Positions 7,458 to 14,883 of a stretch of 16,131 nt of DNA are shown one piece after another. The first letter of the stretch is position 1; every line of letters begins with the position of its first letter. The notes under the pieces were generated by a model that searched no databases, was not told the origin of the DNA, and worked only from the letters and a program-made list of their open reading frames with translations. The stretch spans positions 1 through 16,131 of the forward strand of contig CALAVA010000090.1 in the NCBI GenBank assembly GCA_937892025.1, given 5' to 3'. A program made the translations under genes and the position numbers. This DNA comes from an uncultured Bacteroidales bacterium (GTDB lineage: Bacteria; Bacteroidota; Bacteroidia; Bacteroidales; WCHB1-69).

Positions 7458-7999
7458 TGGAAGTAGAAAAAACATTGATAGATGGGCTTTTGATATTACA
7501 CCCTCATGTTTTTCGAGATAATAGAGGTTGTTTTTTTGAAAGTTATAATGAGAAAGTTTTCCATCAATTAGGCTTATCCGTTCACTTTGTTCAAGAGAAT
7601 CAGTCCATATCGGCAAAGAATGTTGTACGAGGTTTGCATTTGCAAGCCCCACCGTTTGCACAAGGAAAATTGGTGCGTGTGGTGAAAGGGGCGGCTGTAG
7701 ATTTTGCTGTGGATATTCGTAAAAATTCACCAACATACGGAAAATATGTTTCTGTTTTATTGACTGAAGAAAATCATACACAATTTTGGATACCAGAAGG
7801 CTTTGCTCATGGCTTTGTTGCCAAAGAAGACGACACTACATTTGTTTACAAAACTACCAATTTTTATGATAAATCATCAGAAATGGCCATTCGTTGGAAT
7901 GATAAAACCCTTCATATTGATTGGCAGGTAGAACATCCAATTGTATCAGAAAAAGATGCTCAAAATATAGATTTTGTTGATTTTATCAGCCCTTTCTAA
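7457..7999 (+). CDS. rfbC: dTDP-4-dehydrorhamnose 3,5-epimerase family protein (RfbC/RmlC)
   Basis: The family epimerises C3 and C5 of dTDP-4-keto-6-deoxyglucose, the third step to dTDP-L-rhamnose, in the cytoplasm. The 180 residues match the whole RmlC cupin: GCFFESYN near the start, VRGLHLQ with the catalytic-base His61, KLVRVVKGAAVDFAVDIR, FWIPEGFAHGF, and VYKTTNFYDK with Tyr131, then IRWNDKTLHIDW. Length is normal. It starts by overlapping the preceding stop (TAATG) and sits between two chain-length genes rather than in an rmlABCD cluster. No rmlA, rmlB or rmlD is in the window, so the nucleotide sugar either depends on genes elsewhere or the enzyme makes a related 6-deoxy or dideoxy sugar. 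Family assignment is firm; the exact product is inferred. Confidence 0.93.
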   Translation: MEVEKTLIDGLLILHPHVFRDNRGCFFESYNEKVFHQLGLSVHFVQENQSISAKNVVRGLHLQAPPFAQGKLVRVVKGAAVDFAVDIRKNSPTYGKYVSVLLTEENHTQFWIPEGFAHGFVAKEDDTTFVYKTTNFYDKSSEMAIRWNDKTLHIDWQVEHPIVSEKDAQNIDFVDFISPF

Positions 8000-8053
8000 A
8001 TAGGAAAATGTTTATAAATTGTAAGATTTAGATAATTACAGAAAATAAATCGA

Positions 8054-8797
8054 ATGCGGAACTATCAATATTATTTGCATATTATATGGAAATATAAATG
8101 GTTGTTAATGACAATAATAATTGTTTGTTTGTTGAGTACATATATCTATTTTAGCAAGCAAACACCTTTGTATGAATCAAGGGCAGAAATATATCCTTTA
8201 GTGATGTATAAAAACGTTCACATGTTATCTTTAAATCCTTGTTATCAAATAGATAGAATTGCTCACGCTGAACAATTTCATCGCTTGATGATAGCCTCTA
8301 ACGTTTCTCCTACACTTACATTAGAAAATTATAATAAGCGGATAGCATGCCATGAAACACCTCGCCATACGCTTGCCATAAGTGCAAAGGCAGAAAAAGT
8401 GGCATGGGCAGATTCTCTTTTGTGGCAGTTTTTGAACCAATTGGATTTTGCAGGCAAACATTTAACCTCTTTGCAAATGGTTGTAGATACTTGTTCTTTA
8501 GCACCTTTGATTCCATGGGATTATTATAATAAGCATGTGGATTTTTTAGATCAAGATTCTGCAAAATGTTATACAGAGGGGAATGGTATGTTTTTTTTAT
8601 TTGATGTTATCTCTGAACCATATTGTGAAAAAGAGCCTGTATATCCGCCCGATATGCTAAAAATGTCAGTAATAGTTTTCTTAATATCGGCATTTTTATC
8701 AATTGTAGGCGTTTGTTTGATGGAAGAAATCCGTCAGCGTTGGTATGAAAATAAAACAAACAATACAAAACATGCAACAACAATTGAGTCTGTATAA
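8054..8797 (+). CDS. Wzz-like chain-length determinant protein without kinase domain
   Basis: Probable second polysaccharide co-polymerase. The 247 residues have the Wzz layout: a short cytoplasmic start (MRNYQYYLHIIWKYKW), a first membrane helix (about 15-33), a periplasmic middle, and a second helix (about 200-224) preceded by PPDM, the proline-rich entry seen in Wzz proteins. A short charged tail follows, with no Walker motifs. Sequence identity to known Wzz looks low, and the periplasmic part is shorter than in Wzc-type proteins, so the name rests mostly on topology and position between rfbC and the polymerase. It begins 54 bases after rfbC, the largest gap in the polysaccharide locus. 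Its end overlaps the start of the polymerase gene by up to 53 bases, which suggests coupled translation. Confidence 0.65.
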   Translation: MRNYQYYLHIIWKYKWLLMTIIIVCLLSTYIYFSKQTPLYESRAEIYPLVMYKNVHMLSLNPCYQIDRIAHAEQFHRLMIASNVSPTLTLENYNKRIACHETPRHTLAISAKAEKVAWADSLLWQFLNQLDFAGKHLTSLQMVVDTCSLAPLIPWDYYNKHVDFLDQDSAKCYTEGNGMFFLFDVISEPYCEKEPVYPPDMLKMSVIVFLISAFLSIVGVCLMEEIRQRWYENKTNNTKHATTIESV

Positions 8798-9971
8798 TAA
8801 GATAGTATTTCTTCTTCTGTGTGTAGGAGTTTTTACAAATGCTTATTTTTTTCTGCCTATACTGACAGTTACAAGAGTGGCTACTTTTGCATTGTTGGGA
8901 GGAATGCTTTTTGTTAGACGGCAAAAATTGGACAATATATTCTATGTTGTTGTAGCATTTTTCTTTTTTTATGTAACATATACATTGCTTATTTCATTGT
9001 GGCATAGTCAATATTTGACATATTCTAATGTAACCAATCATTTGTTTATATTATTGCTACTTATTGCCGTATTGTGGGCATTTTGTGCCTATCCTAAGGA
9101 TAGTATGCGGATTTTTTATTATGTATGCTGTGGCTTTCTTGTGATAGCAACTCTGCTTTCCGTAGTGGAAATGATTACAAATTGGCACCTCCCCATGTCA
9201 AATAGGCTTTTATGGAATCAACAATCTATTATTCCAGAGTATGTAACGAATCGTCCTACGGGATTTTTTTACAATACTAACGATTTCGCCATTGTGGTAA
9301 CAATGAGTTTATGTTATATATTGGCATATAGAAAATTAGTGCTATGCGATACCAAAATTTGGAAAGATATTTGTTTGCTAACTTTGGGATTGATATGCAT
9401 TTGTTTAACACATTGCCGTACAGCACTTGTTGGCTGTATTGCTTTTCTGCTGTTTATGCAAAGAAAGACGATTGTTCAATACAAGCGTTTTTTTATAACT
9501 TTGCTTATTGTTTTTGTTATCGTATCCATAGTGGTATTTATTGCCATTCAAACAGAATCTACTTGGGTGAGATTCAATTTGTATTTATATTCTTTTATCT
9601 CTTTGTTTGATTCTTATGGTCTTGGCTTTGGTTTGGAGGGAGATATGTATTACTACGCCAGTATGGATAATTACATTCTTTTTGGGCATATCATTAATCT
9701 TCATTCCTATTTGTTGCATTTTCTGCTTACATCGGGTGTGTTATTTTTTGTCGCTTATATGTTATTGCTTGTGTATATTATGCGAAAAATAACAGCATTT
9801 CATGGTCGTAATGAGTTTTGGTGTATGATACCCTTGTATATAATTTTGTTATTTGCTCCGAGTTCTTCAAACTTTTTGTGGCCTCATTATTTGTTTTTTG
9901 CCTCTTATATCGGTTATGTTTGCCTGCCTATGTCTGAAAGTCGTCATCAAATGGAAAGTGTATGCAGCTGA
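8745..9971 (+). CDS. O-antigen polymerase / ligase family membrane protein (Wzy-like)
   Basis: Likely polymerase joining lipid-linked repeat units at the periplasmic face of the inner membrane. The 408 residues are almost entirely hydrophobic, with roughly ten or more membrane helices. Features typical of the Wzy/WaaL superfamily are GFFYNTNDFA (an asparagine motif before a helix), THCRTALVG with Arg225, a periplasmic loop GFGLEGDMYYY, and NLHSYLLHFLLTSG with His320, which parallels the conserved HN/HS segment. Polymerase rather than ligase is inferred from its place beside Wzx and chain-length genes. Two starts are possible: ATG 8745 (53-base overlap with the previous gene) or ATG 8772 (MQQQLSLYNK), which would reduce the overlap to 26 bases; I cannot decide between them. 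It ends overlapping the flippase ATG by ten bases. Confidence 0.85.
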   Translation: MKIKQTIQNMQQQLSLYNKIVFLLLCVGVFTNAYFFLPILTVTRVATFALLGGMLFVRRQKLDNIFYVVVAFFFFYVTYTLLISLWHSQYLTYSNVTNHLFILLLLIAVLWAFCAYPKDSMRIFYYVCCGFLVIATLLSVVEMITNWHLPMSNRLLWNQQSIIPEYVTNRPTGFFYNTNDFAIVVTMSLCYILAYRKLVLCDTKIWKDICLLTLGLICICLTHCRTALVGCIAFLLFMQRKTIVQYKRFFITLLIVFVIVSIVVFIAIQTESTWVRFNLYLYSFISLFDSYGLGFGLEGDMYYYASMDNYILFGHIINLHSYLLHFLLTSGVLFFVAYMLLLVYIMRKITAFHGRNEFWCMIPLYIILLFAPSSSNFLWPHYLFFASYIGYVCLPMSESRHQMESVCS

Positions 9972-11395
9972 AAAATCAAGCCATATCGGGAGCAAAGTGG
10001 ATGACTGTATCAAAAATTGCTAATTCATCGATACAGATACTGAAACTTATTATATTGACTCGTTTTTTGTCCAAGTCTGATTTCGGCATTATAGCCATAG
10101 TGTTTATGGTATTGGGTTTCACTGACATATTTGCCGAACTCGGTTTCACGGTAGGACTTGTACACAAGCAGAACATAACACGTAAAGAATATTCTTCTGT
10201 TTTTTGGGTAAATCTATTTTTGAGTGTGGTATTATATGCTTTAATGGCACTATCCTCACCGCTATTAGCGACATTTTATGATGAAAAAATATTGATTTCA
10301 GCCATTCCCATTATGGGTTTACAGTTAATTATCAATGCTTTTGGAAGAATGTTCTATACATTTAAAACCAAGCAGTTGGAGTTTAAGTTCATCGCTATTG
10401 TAGATATGCTTGGGCTTGGACTTGGCACTATATTAACAATATGGATGGCAGTTAAGGGCTTGGGGGTATATAGCCTTATTTTTGGGTATCTGTTACAATC
10501 TATTATAACTCAGTTTGTTTATTTCTTTTCAGGTTTAAAAGCCTATCCTATTTCATTTCATTGTAACGTGAAAGAAATATTTGATTTACTGAAAATTGGA
10601 GGTTATCAAGTAGGCGCACAGGTTTTAGATTACATTTCCAACAAAATTGATGTTTTTCTTATAGGTAGGTTTTTTGGAATGGAGTTATTGGGCTTGTATA
10701 ATCTTGCAAAAGAGTTGGTTGTAAAACCAATACAAATCATAAACTCCATTGTTACCACAGTAGCAACGCCCGCTTTTGCCAAATTTCAGGACAACATGAC
10801 TATGATACAAGAGAAGTATTTAGAGGTCTTGAAATTTCTTTCTATGTTCAATTTTCCAATTTTTATTGGTTTTTTTGTTTTTGCCGAGCCTCTTACACTT
10901 TTGCTTTATGGTAGTGAAAAGATGGGGGTTGCCATTTTTATTAAGATACTTTCATTTTGGGGCATGTTCAATTCGGTAGGAAATCCTGCCGGCATACTTA
11001 TGGTAGCAAAAGGGCGTACAGACCTGAGTTTTTACTGGACAATAGTGCGTATTGTTGTAATGACTTCCGTTATACTGATTGCAGGACAGTTCAGTATATA
11101 TGCGGTGGCTTACACGCAAACCATTATCGCCTTTGTTTTTATTTTCTTATATTGGAGAATGATGGTTTACAACATTGCATTTATTCCTTTGAAAGATTAT
11201 CTTAAATCGTGCTTGTTGGCTACTATAGTTTCGCTTTCTGCAGGTTTGGTGGCAGGAGGGCTTTCCTATTTGTCTGCTAATCTTTATGTTCAAGCAGGAG
11301 TATTAGTTATATATGGAGGAATAATAATGCTTTTGTATTGGTTGTTAGATAAACAGTATGTTATTAAACTGAAAAATATGCTTTTGGCACGATGA
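9962..11395 (+). CDS. oligosaccharide flippase family protein (Wzx-like, PST type)
   Basis: Likely transporter that flips undecaprenyl-linked repeat units across the inner membrane. The 477 residues form about 12-14 membrane helices. The opening (AISGAKWMTVSKIANSSIQ, then LSKSDFGIIAIVFMVLGF) is typical of the WzxC/TuaB branch of the polysaccharide transporter family, as is GLVHKQNITRKEYSSVFW. The later GLYNLAKELVVKPIQIIN also fits. Length is normal. The ATG at 9962 overlaps the polymerase stop by ten bases, and the TGA at 11393-11395 overlaps the next ATG, so it is translated within the same operon. Substrate specificity cannot be read from sequence. Confidence 0.92.
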   Translation: MQLKNQAISGAKWMTVSKIANSSIQILKLIILTRFLSKSDFGIIAIVFMVLGFTDIFAELGFTVGLVHKQNITRKEYSSVFWVNLFLSVVLYALMALSSPLLATFYDEKILISAIPIMGLQLIINAFGRMFYTFKTKQLEFKFIAIVDMLGLGLGTILTIWMAVKGLGVYSLIFGYLLQSIITQFVYFFSGLKAYPISFHCNVKEIFDLLKIGGYQVGAQVLDYISNKIDVFLIGRFFGMELLGLYNLAKELVVKPIQIINSIVTTVATPAFAKFQDNMTMIQEKYLEVLKFLSMFNFPIFIGFFVFAEPLTLLLYGSEKMGVAIFIKILSFWGMFNSVGNPAGILMVAKGRTDLSFYWTIVRIVVMTSVILIAGQFSIYAVAYTQTIIAFVFIFLYWRMMVYNIAFIPLKDYLKSCLLATIVSLSAGLVAGGLSYLSANLYVQAGVLVIYGGIIMLLYWLLDKQYVIKLKNMLLAR

Positions 11396-11844
11396 AAGAA
11401 ACAAAGAAACATCATATTATATTACTTACCACTTGGTATCCTCCACGGCATTCTATTGCCGTGAATAGGATGCTTGCTTTTGCAAAGTATATAGACAAAG
11501 ACTATTTTGATGTTGATGTGGTTACGCTTGAATCTGTAGCAACTCTTGAAAGCGAGGTCGTTTTGGAGGGCGTTTCAGTGCATAGGCTGCCCAATAAGAC
11601 CTTTTTGCGGAGAGCAAAGTTTGATAAGCCAGCACCATTTGTGTGGCATAAACTGAAAGCCTTATACAATAGAGTGTTATCTGTTTTCGTAAAAAAAGAG
11701 TATTCCGATTGGCAAAAACGTGCGGAAAAAAAAGTCTTATCATTGCTACAAAGTTATGGCAAAGATGTTACAGTTATAAGCAGTTATGAACCTGAAGAAA
11801 TCCATGACTTTAGTGTCAGGCGATATCCTTCCTTCAGTATATAA
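11392..11844 (+). CDS. N-terminal half of a broken GT4-type glycosyltransferase
   Basis: The 150-residue frame begins with an ATG overlapping the flippase stop (ATGA). It contains the first part of a GT-B acceptor domain: HHIILLTTWYPPRHSIAVNRM, an alternating beta/alpha pattern, and DVTVISSYEPEEIHD, which in related glycosyltransferases is followed after some 10-15 residues by a W-[IV]-A-D-[CF]-R-D strand. Here the frame reads RRYPSF and then stops at TAA 11842-11844. The missing strand (WVADCRDE) is found in another frame from 11904. So this is very likely one gene interrupted between about 11836 and 11900, not a natural short protein. On its own it lacks the nucleotide-sugar-binding domain and should be inactive. 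Whether the break is real or a sequencing/assembly error cannot be told from the window. Confidence 0.7.
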   Translation: MKETKKHHIILLTTWYPPRHSIAVNRMLAFAKYIDKDYFDVDVVTLESVATLESEVVLEGVSVHRLPNKTFLRRAKFDKPAPFVWHKLKALYNRVLSVFVKKEYSDWQKRAEKKVLSLLQSYGKDVTVISSYEPEEIHDFSVRRYPSFSI

Positions 11845-11900
11845 AGCTCCTATTCCAAGCGAAGCCACTGTCTTGCTGACTGAAAATAGGCTGTGTTTTT
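11836..11900 (+). other. stretch that does not fit the glycosyltransferase: suspected small insertion or damaged segment
   Basis: Left of this stretch frame 1 reads YPSF; right of it the third frame reads HWVADCRDE. Joining the two directly (removing 65 bases) gives YPSFHWVADCRDE, a natural-looking family strand. The stretch itself has stops in two frames (TAA 11842-11844; TGA 11877-11879) and the remaining frame reads an unfamiliar peptide. Exact borders are uncertain by a few bases. Only a weak short inverted repeat (CCTATT/AATAGG) is visible, and I found no target duplication that also restores the frame. Confidence 0.45.
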
Positions 11901-11906
11901 CATTGG

Positions 11907-12701
11907 GTGGCAGATTGTAGGGACGAAATAACGCAAAACCCAACGATAGCAAAAGGGTTGCGAAAACTTTATCTTAAGGCTGAACGACAGATGCTGATGT
12001 ATGCCGATCTCATAACTACTGTTTCCAATCCAATTCTACAAGGCTTTAGTGAGAGTGTCCCTCCAGATTCCTCTCATCGTCCCTTGTTCGCTGAAATCCG
12101 CAATGGATATGATTTTGATATTGCCACTACCGCACAGAAAAACGATGTGTTTACAATAACATATACAGGTACGTTTTATGCAAACATAAAGCCATACACA
12201 TTTTTCAAGGCTTTGCGGATTTTTTTAGAAGATAAACCTGATGCAAATGTGCGAGTGAACCTTGTGGGAGTAGGAAACAGCATTATCATTCCCGAATATT
12301 TGACCAATGTCGTTTTCCCATCAGCCAAAATATCCCATGAAAAGACATTGTTTGAAATGCAAAAGTCTGATTGTCTATTGCTTATTCTCCCAAAGCAAAA
12401 GCGTAAAGGGGTTTATTCTGGAAAATTATTTGAATATCTCGGCTGCCACAAGCACATTTTGGCAGTGGTGGACCCAGAAGATGTGGCTGCACAACTAATC
12501 AAACAGTGCAACGCTGGATATGTGGCTGATTTTGATGATATTAATGCCATAAAACAGGGCTTGGAGGCAATATATGCTTTGTGGCTGAACAATCAGCATT
12601 TGGAGATGAATGAACAATTGATACAGGCTCATCATCGTAAAAAACAAGTGAAAAAACTCAATGATTTGATTTTAAGTACATTCTATATGCATAACACATG
12701 A
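11907..12701 (+). CDS. C-terminal part of the broken GT4-type glycosyltransferase
   Basis: The open frame runs from just after a TGA at 11877-11879; family-like sequence is visible from about 11901 (HWVADCRDEITQNP), and the first usable start is GTG 11907 without a recognisable ribosome site. It carries the end of the first GT-B domain (KGLRKLYLKAERQMLMYADL, ITTVSNPI, IRNGYD) and the second, nucleotide-sugar-binding domain: FTITYTGTFYANIKPYTFF opening, then HEKTLFEMQKSDCLLLILP and GVYSGKLFEYLGCHKHILAVV, which places KLFEYL where the sugar nucleotide is held in many GT4 enzymes. About 264 residues. The coding quality is normal, with no further breaks, so the disruption is either recent or an artefact. 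Its TGA overlaps the next ATG (ATGA). Confidence 0.7.
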   Translation: MADCRDEITQNPTIAKGLRKLYLKAERQMLMYADLITTVSNPILQGFSESVPPDSSHRPLFAEIRNGYDFDIATTAQKNDVFTITYTGTFYANIKPYTFFKALRIFLEDKPDANVRVNLVGVGNSIIIPEYLTNVVFPSAKISHEKTLFEMQKSDCLLLILPKQKRKGVYSGKLFEYLGCHKHILAVVDPEDVAAQLIKQCNAGYVADFDDINAIKQGLEAIYALWLNNQHLEMNEQLIQAHHRKKQVKKLNDLILSTFYMHNT

Positions 12702-13804
12702 AGATATTAATGTTATCAAATAGTGGAAGCATTCACACCAAAAGGTGGGTGAAGGCTCTTTCTGAACGGGGGTGTGAAATTTGCCTTTTCACTCTGAATA
12801 CATCGGACGATGCTTTTTATGCAAATTTGAATAGGGTGAAGGTTGTAAACTACAAATACCGCCATATCTCTAATTCATTGAAAAATATTATCTTTCAACG
12901 GTTTGAGTTTTTTGAGGTAAAAAAAGTGGTTAGGAAAATTATCGATACCTTTCACCCCGATATTGTACATGCCCATTATGCTGTGGACTATGGTTCCATT
13001 GGAGCAGTGATGGATTTCCATCCTTTTATCCTATCTGTTTGGGGAAGCGATGTTTATATTAACAAATCTTTCCCTCTGTTTGCCAAGTTGGCTTTGCGGT
13101 ACAAACTTTCCAAAGCCGATTGCATTATGTCCACAAGCACTGTGATGGCAAAAGAAACTGCCAAATATACTTCAAAAGAAATTCTTATAACTCCATTTGG
13201 TGTGGATACAGGCTTGTTTCGTCCCATGACAGACTTGTGTCCAAAAGATTGTTTTGTGGTGGGCAATGTAAAAACTCTGGAACCCAAGTATGGTATAGAT
13301 GTACTGATAAAAGCATATAAACTTGTGGTGGAGCACAATAGCACATTGAACACGGAATTGCGTATTTATGGAACAGGTCCATGCAAGAAAGAGTATGAAC
13401 AATTGGCAGAATATTTGGGCATAGCAGGGCAGGTCAAGTTTATGGGGTGGGTGGATAACAATAAACTTCCAGAAGTGTATAATTCTGTATCTGTATCTGT
13501 ATCTATATCTGATAGTGAGAGTTTTGGCGTGGTAGCAGTGGAGGCAATGGCTTGCGAGTGTCCAGTGATAACTTCTGATGCTGATGGATTTACAGAGGTT
13601 GTGGAAGACAATGTTACAGGATTTATTGTCCCCAAAAGAGATGTTGAGGCCACCGCTGCTGCTATACAGAGGTTTATTGACAATCCCAATTTGCGAAAAA
13701 AAATGGGGATTGCCGGACGTGAACGGGTACAGCGAATGTTTGAATGGAATGATAATGTGGAAACTATGCTAAAATATTATAATATGTTGATAAATAAAAG
13801 ATAA
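12698..13804 (+). CDS. GT4-family glycosyltransferase
   Basis: Likely adds one sugar to the lipid-linked repeat unit at the cytoplasmic face of the membrane. The 368-residue protein is a complete GT-B enzyme. The N-terminal domain has ILMLSNSGSIHTKRWVKAL, DIVHAHYAVDYG and SVWGSDVY (W115-V119). The C-terminal domain has VVGNVKTLEPKYGIDVLIKA, LRIYGTGP, KFMGWVDNNKLPEVYN, and the E-x7-E pair E274/E282 in ESFGVVAVEAMACECPVI. A hexanucleotide repeat encodes SVSVSVSIS just before E274, in the position of the strand leading to the catalytic-site loop. The ATG overlaps the preceding stop by four bases. Donor and acceptor sugars cannot be deduced. It is recognisably similar to the next glycosyltransferase around the WGSDV motif. 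Confidence 0.92.
   Translation: MKILMLSNSGSIHTKRWVKALSERGCEICLFTLNTSDDAFYANLNRVKVVNYKYRHISNSLKNIIFQRFEFFEVKKVVRKIIDTFHPDIVHAHYAVDYGSIGAVMDFHPFILSVWGSDVYINKSFPLFAKLALRYKLSKADCIMSTSTVMAKETAKYTSKEILITPFGVDTGLFRPMTDLCPKDCFVVGNVKTLEPKYGIDVLIKAYKLVVEHNSTLNTELRIYGTGPCKKEYEQLAEYLGIAGQVKFMGWVDNNKLPEVYNSVSVSVSISDSESFGVVAVEAMACECPVITSDADGFTEVVEDNVTGFIVPKRDVEATAAAIQRFIDNPNLRKKMGIAGRERVQRMFEWNDNVETMLKYYNMLINKR
13484..13507 (+). repeat. TCTGTA hexanucleotide repeat in a glycosyltransferase gene
   Basis: Three perfect TCTGTA units (13484-13501) and one variant (TCTATA, 13502-13507) are in frame, encoding Ser-Val repeats from residue 263. The perfect 18 bases are the exact reverse complement of 7296-7313 in the Wzc-like gene. 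Confidence 0.9.
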
Positions 13805-13845
13805 AGAACAACAAATGCTTTTTGTCAAATAAACATAGTGGAATA

Positions 13846-14883
13846 ATGCAAAGTAAATTATTGCTTTTGGGGAACAATTGTATACATACATTTAACTATT
13901 TCCAGTTGGTGAAAGATTATTTCGATGAAATATTGTTATTGACCGACAAAAGTGGTGGTGCATGCGAGGGCTTGCCCCTAAAAGTATTGGATTATTCTCC
14001 AAATCCATATAAAATGTTGAAGGCTTGTCGGGAAACAAAACGTATAATCAAAACCTATAAGCCAACCATCATTCATGGACAGCAGATAAACAAAGCCTTG
14101 TTTTTCGCTGTTTGGGCAAACAAAAGCTTCAAAATACCCATGGTGGCTACGGCATGGGGAAGTGATGTTTTGGTTATTCCTAAGCAAAATATAGTTTATA
14201 GGAAGATTGTTAACTATGTATTGCGGAATGTTCCCTATTTAACCTCCGATTCCAAATATATGGCCGAACAAATGGAGCAAATCGCAGGGCGTAAATTGGA
14301 TATTGCTATCGCTAATTTTGGAATAAACCTGCCTAAACTAACTATTTGCAAGCAAGATGTTGTTTATTCAAATCGTTTGCATGAAAAATTGTATAGAATA
14401 GATGCTATTATCATTGCATTTAGCCGTTTTTTGAAAAACAATCCGCATTGGAAATTGGTGATAGCGGGTACAGGCAGTGAAACCGAAAATTTGAAGCAAT
14501 TGGTTAAAACTTTATCTGTCGAAAATAATGTGAAATTTGTCGGGTGGTTGAACCAAGAGCAAAATTTTTATTATTATTCCATTGCAAAATATTGGGTTTC
14601 AATTCCAGAAAGCGATGCGACCGCAATCAGTCTATTTGAGGCTATGGCTATGGAGTCTATTCCGGTAGTTTCCGATTTGCCAGCAAATAGAGAGTGGATT
14701 GTCTGTGGTGAAAATGGCTTTATTGTTGATGATACTGATGCCGATTTCTTGTCAAAAATTGTTGGTGTTAATGTGGAAACATTTGTTCCAAAAAACAAGG
14801 AAATAGTGCTGAAAAACGCTACCAAAAAGGCAAACAAAGCCAAATTTCTTGCTGTTTATGATAAAATATTGAACAAACAATGA
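13846..14883 (+). CDS. GT4-family glycosyltransferase
   Basis: A 345-residue GT-B enzyme for repeat-unit assembly. N-terminal features are KLLLLGNNCIHTFNYFQLVKD, TIIHGQQINKALF and TAWGSDVLVI (W104-V108), matching the WGSDV position of the upstream neighbour. C-terminal features are WKLVIAGTGSETENLKQL, VKFVGWLNQEQNFYYYSIA and the donor-binding SDATAISLFEAMAMESIPVV. In the last, D257 takes the place of the first Glu of the E-x7-E pair and E265 is the second, a variant seen in a recognised GT4 subgroup (SDGTxxSLLEAMA-like). Start: ATG 13846 is preferred; an in-frame TTG at 13822 would add eight residues (SNKHSGI region) that are not family-like. It follows the previous gene after a gap of 41 bases. 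Sugar specificity is unknown. Confidence 0.9.
   Translation: MQSKLLLLGNNCIHTFNYFQLVKDYFDEILLLTDKSGGACEGLPLKVLDYSPNPYKMLKACRETKRIIKTYKPTIIHGQQINKALFFAVWANKSFKIPMVATAWGSDVLVIPKQNIVYRKIVNYVLRNVPYLTSDSKYMAEQMEQIAGRKLDIAIANFGINLPKLTICKQDVVYSNRLHEKLYRIDAIIIAFSRFLKNNPHWKLVIAGTGSETENLKQLVKTLSVENNVKFVGWLNQEQNFYYYSIAKYWVSIPESDATAISLFEAMAMESIPVVSDLPANREWIVCGENGFIVDDTDADFLSKIVGVNVETFVPKNKEIVLKNATKKANKAKFLAVYDKILNKQ

Noticed and set aside
7434..7781. 115-residue minus-strand open frame across the end of the Wzc-like gene and rfbC
   Set aside because: Antisense shadow of a well-supported epimerase gene; no family resemblance.
8000..8053. Promoter for the second half of the polysaccharide locus in the gap after rfbC
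   Set aside because: No TAnnTTTG element or convincing -33 TTTG is present in the 54 bases.
9344..9792. Two plus-strand open frames inside the polymerase gene
   Set aside because: Out of frame within a clear membrane-protein gene; they read Cys/Tyr/Phe-rich shadows of hydrophobic codons.
11444..11463. Small hairpin CACGGCA/TGCCGTG with a six-base loop near the start of the broken glycosyltransferase
   Set aside because: Only seven base pairs, and it falls in codons for a conserved peptide (PPRHSIAVNRM), so it is probably chance.
11833..11902. TTCA direct repeat (11833-11836 and 11899-11902) as a possible target duplication around the odd stretch
   Set aside because: Its spacing of 66 bases would not restore the reading frame, and four bases are easily matched by chance.
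13054..13689. Several overlapping minus- and plus-strand frames inside the GT4 gene
   Set aside because: All lie in other frames of an intact enzyme with conserved motifs; no independent support.
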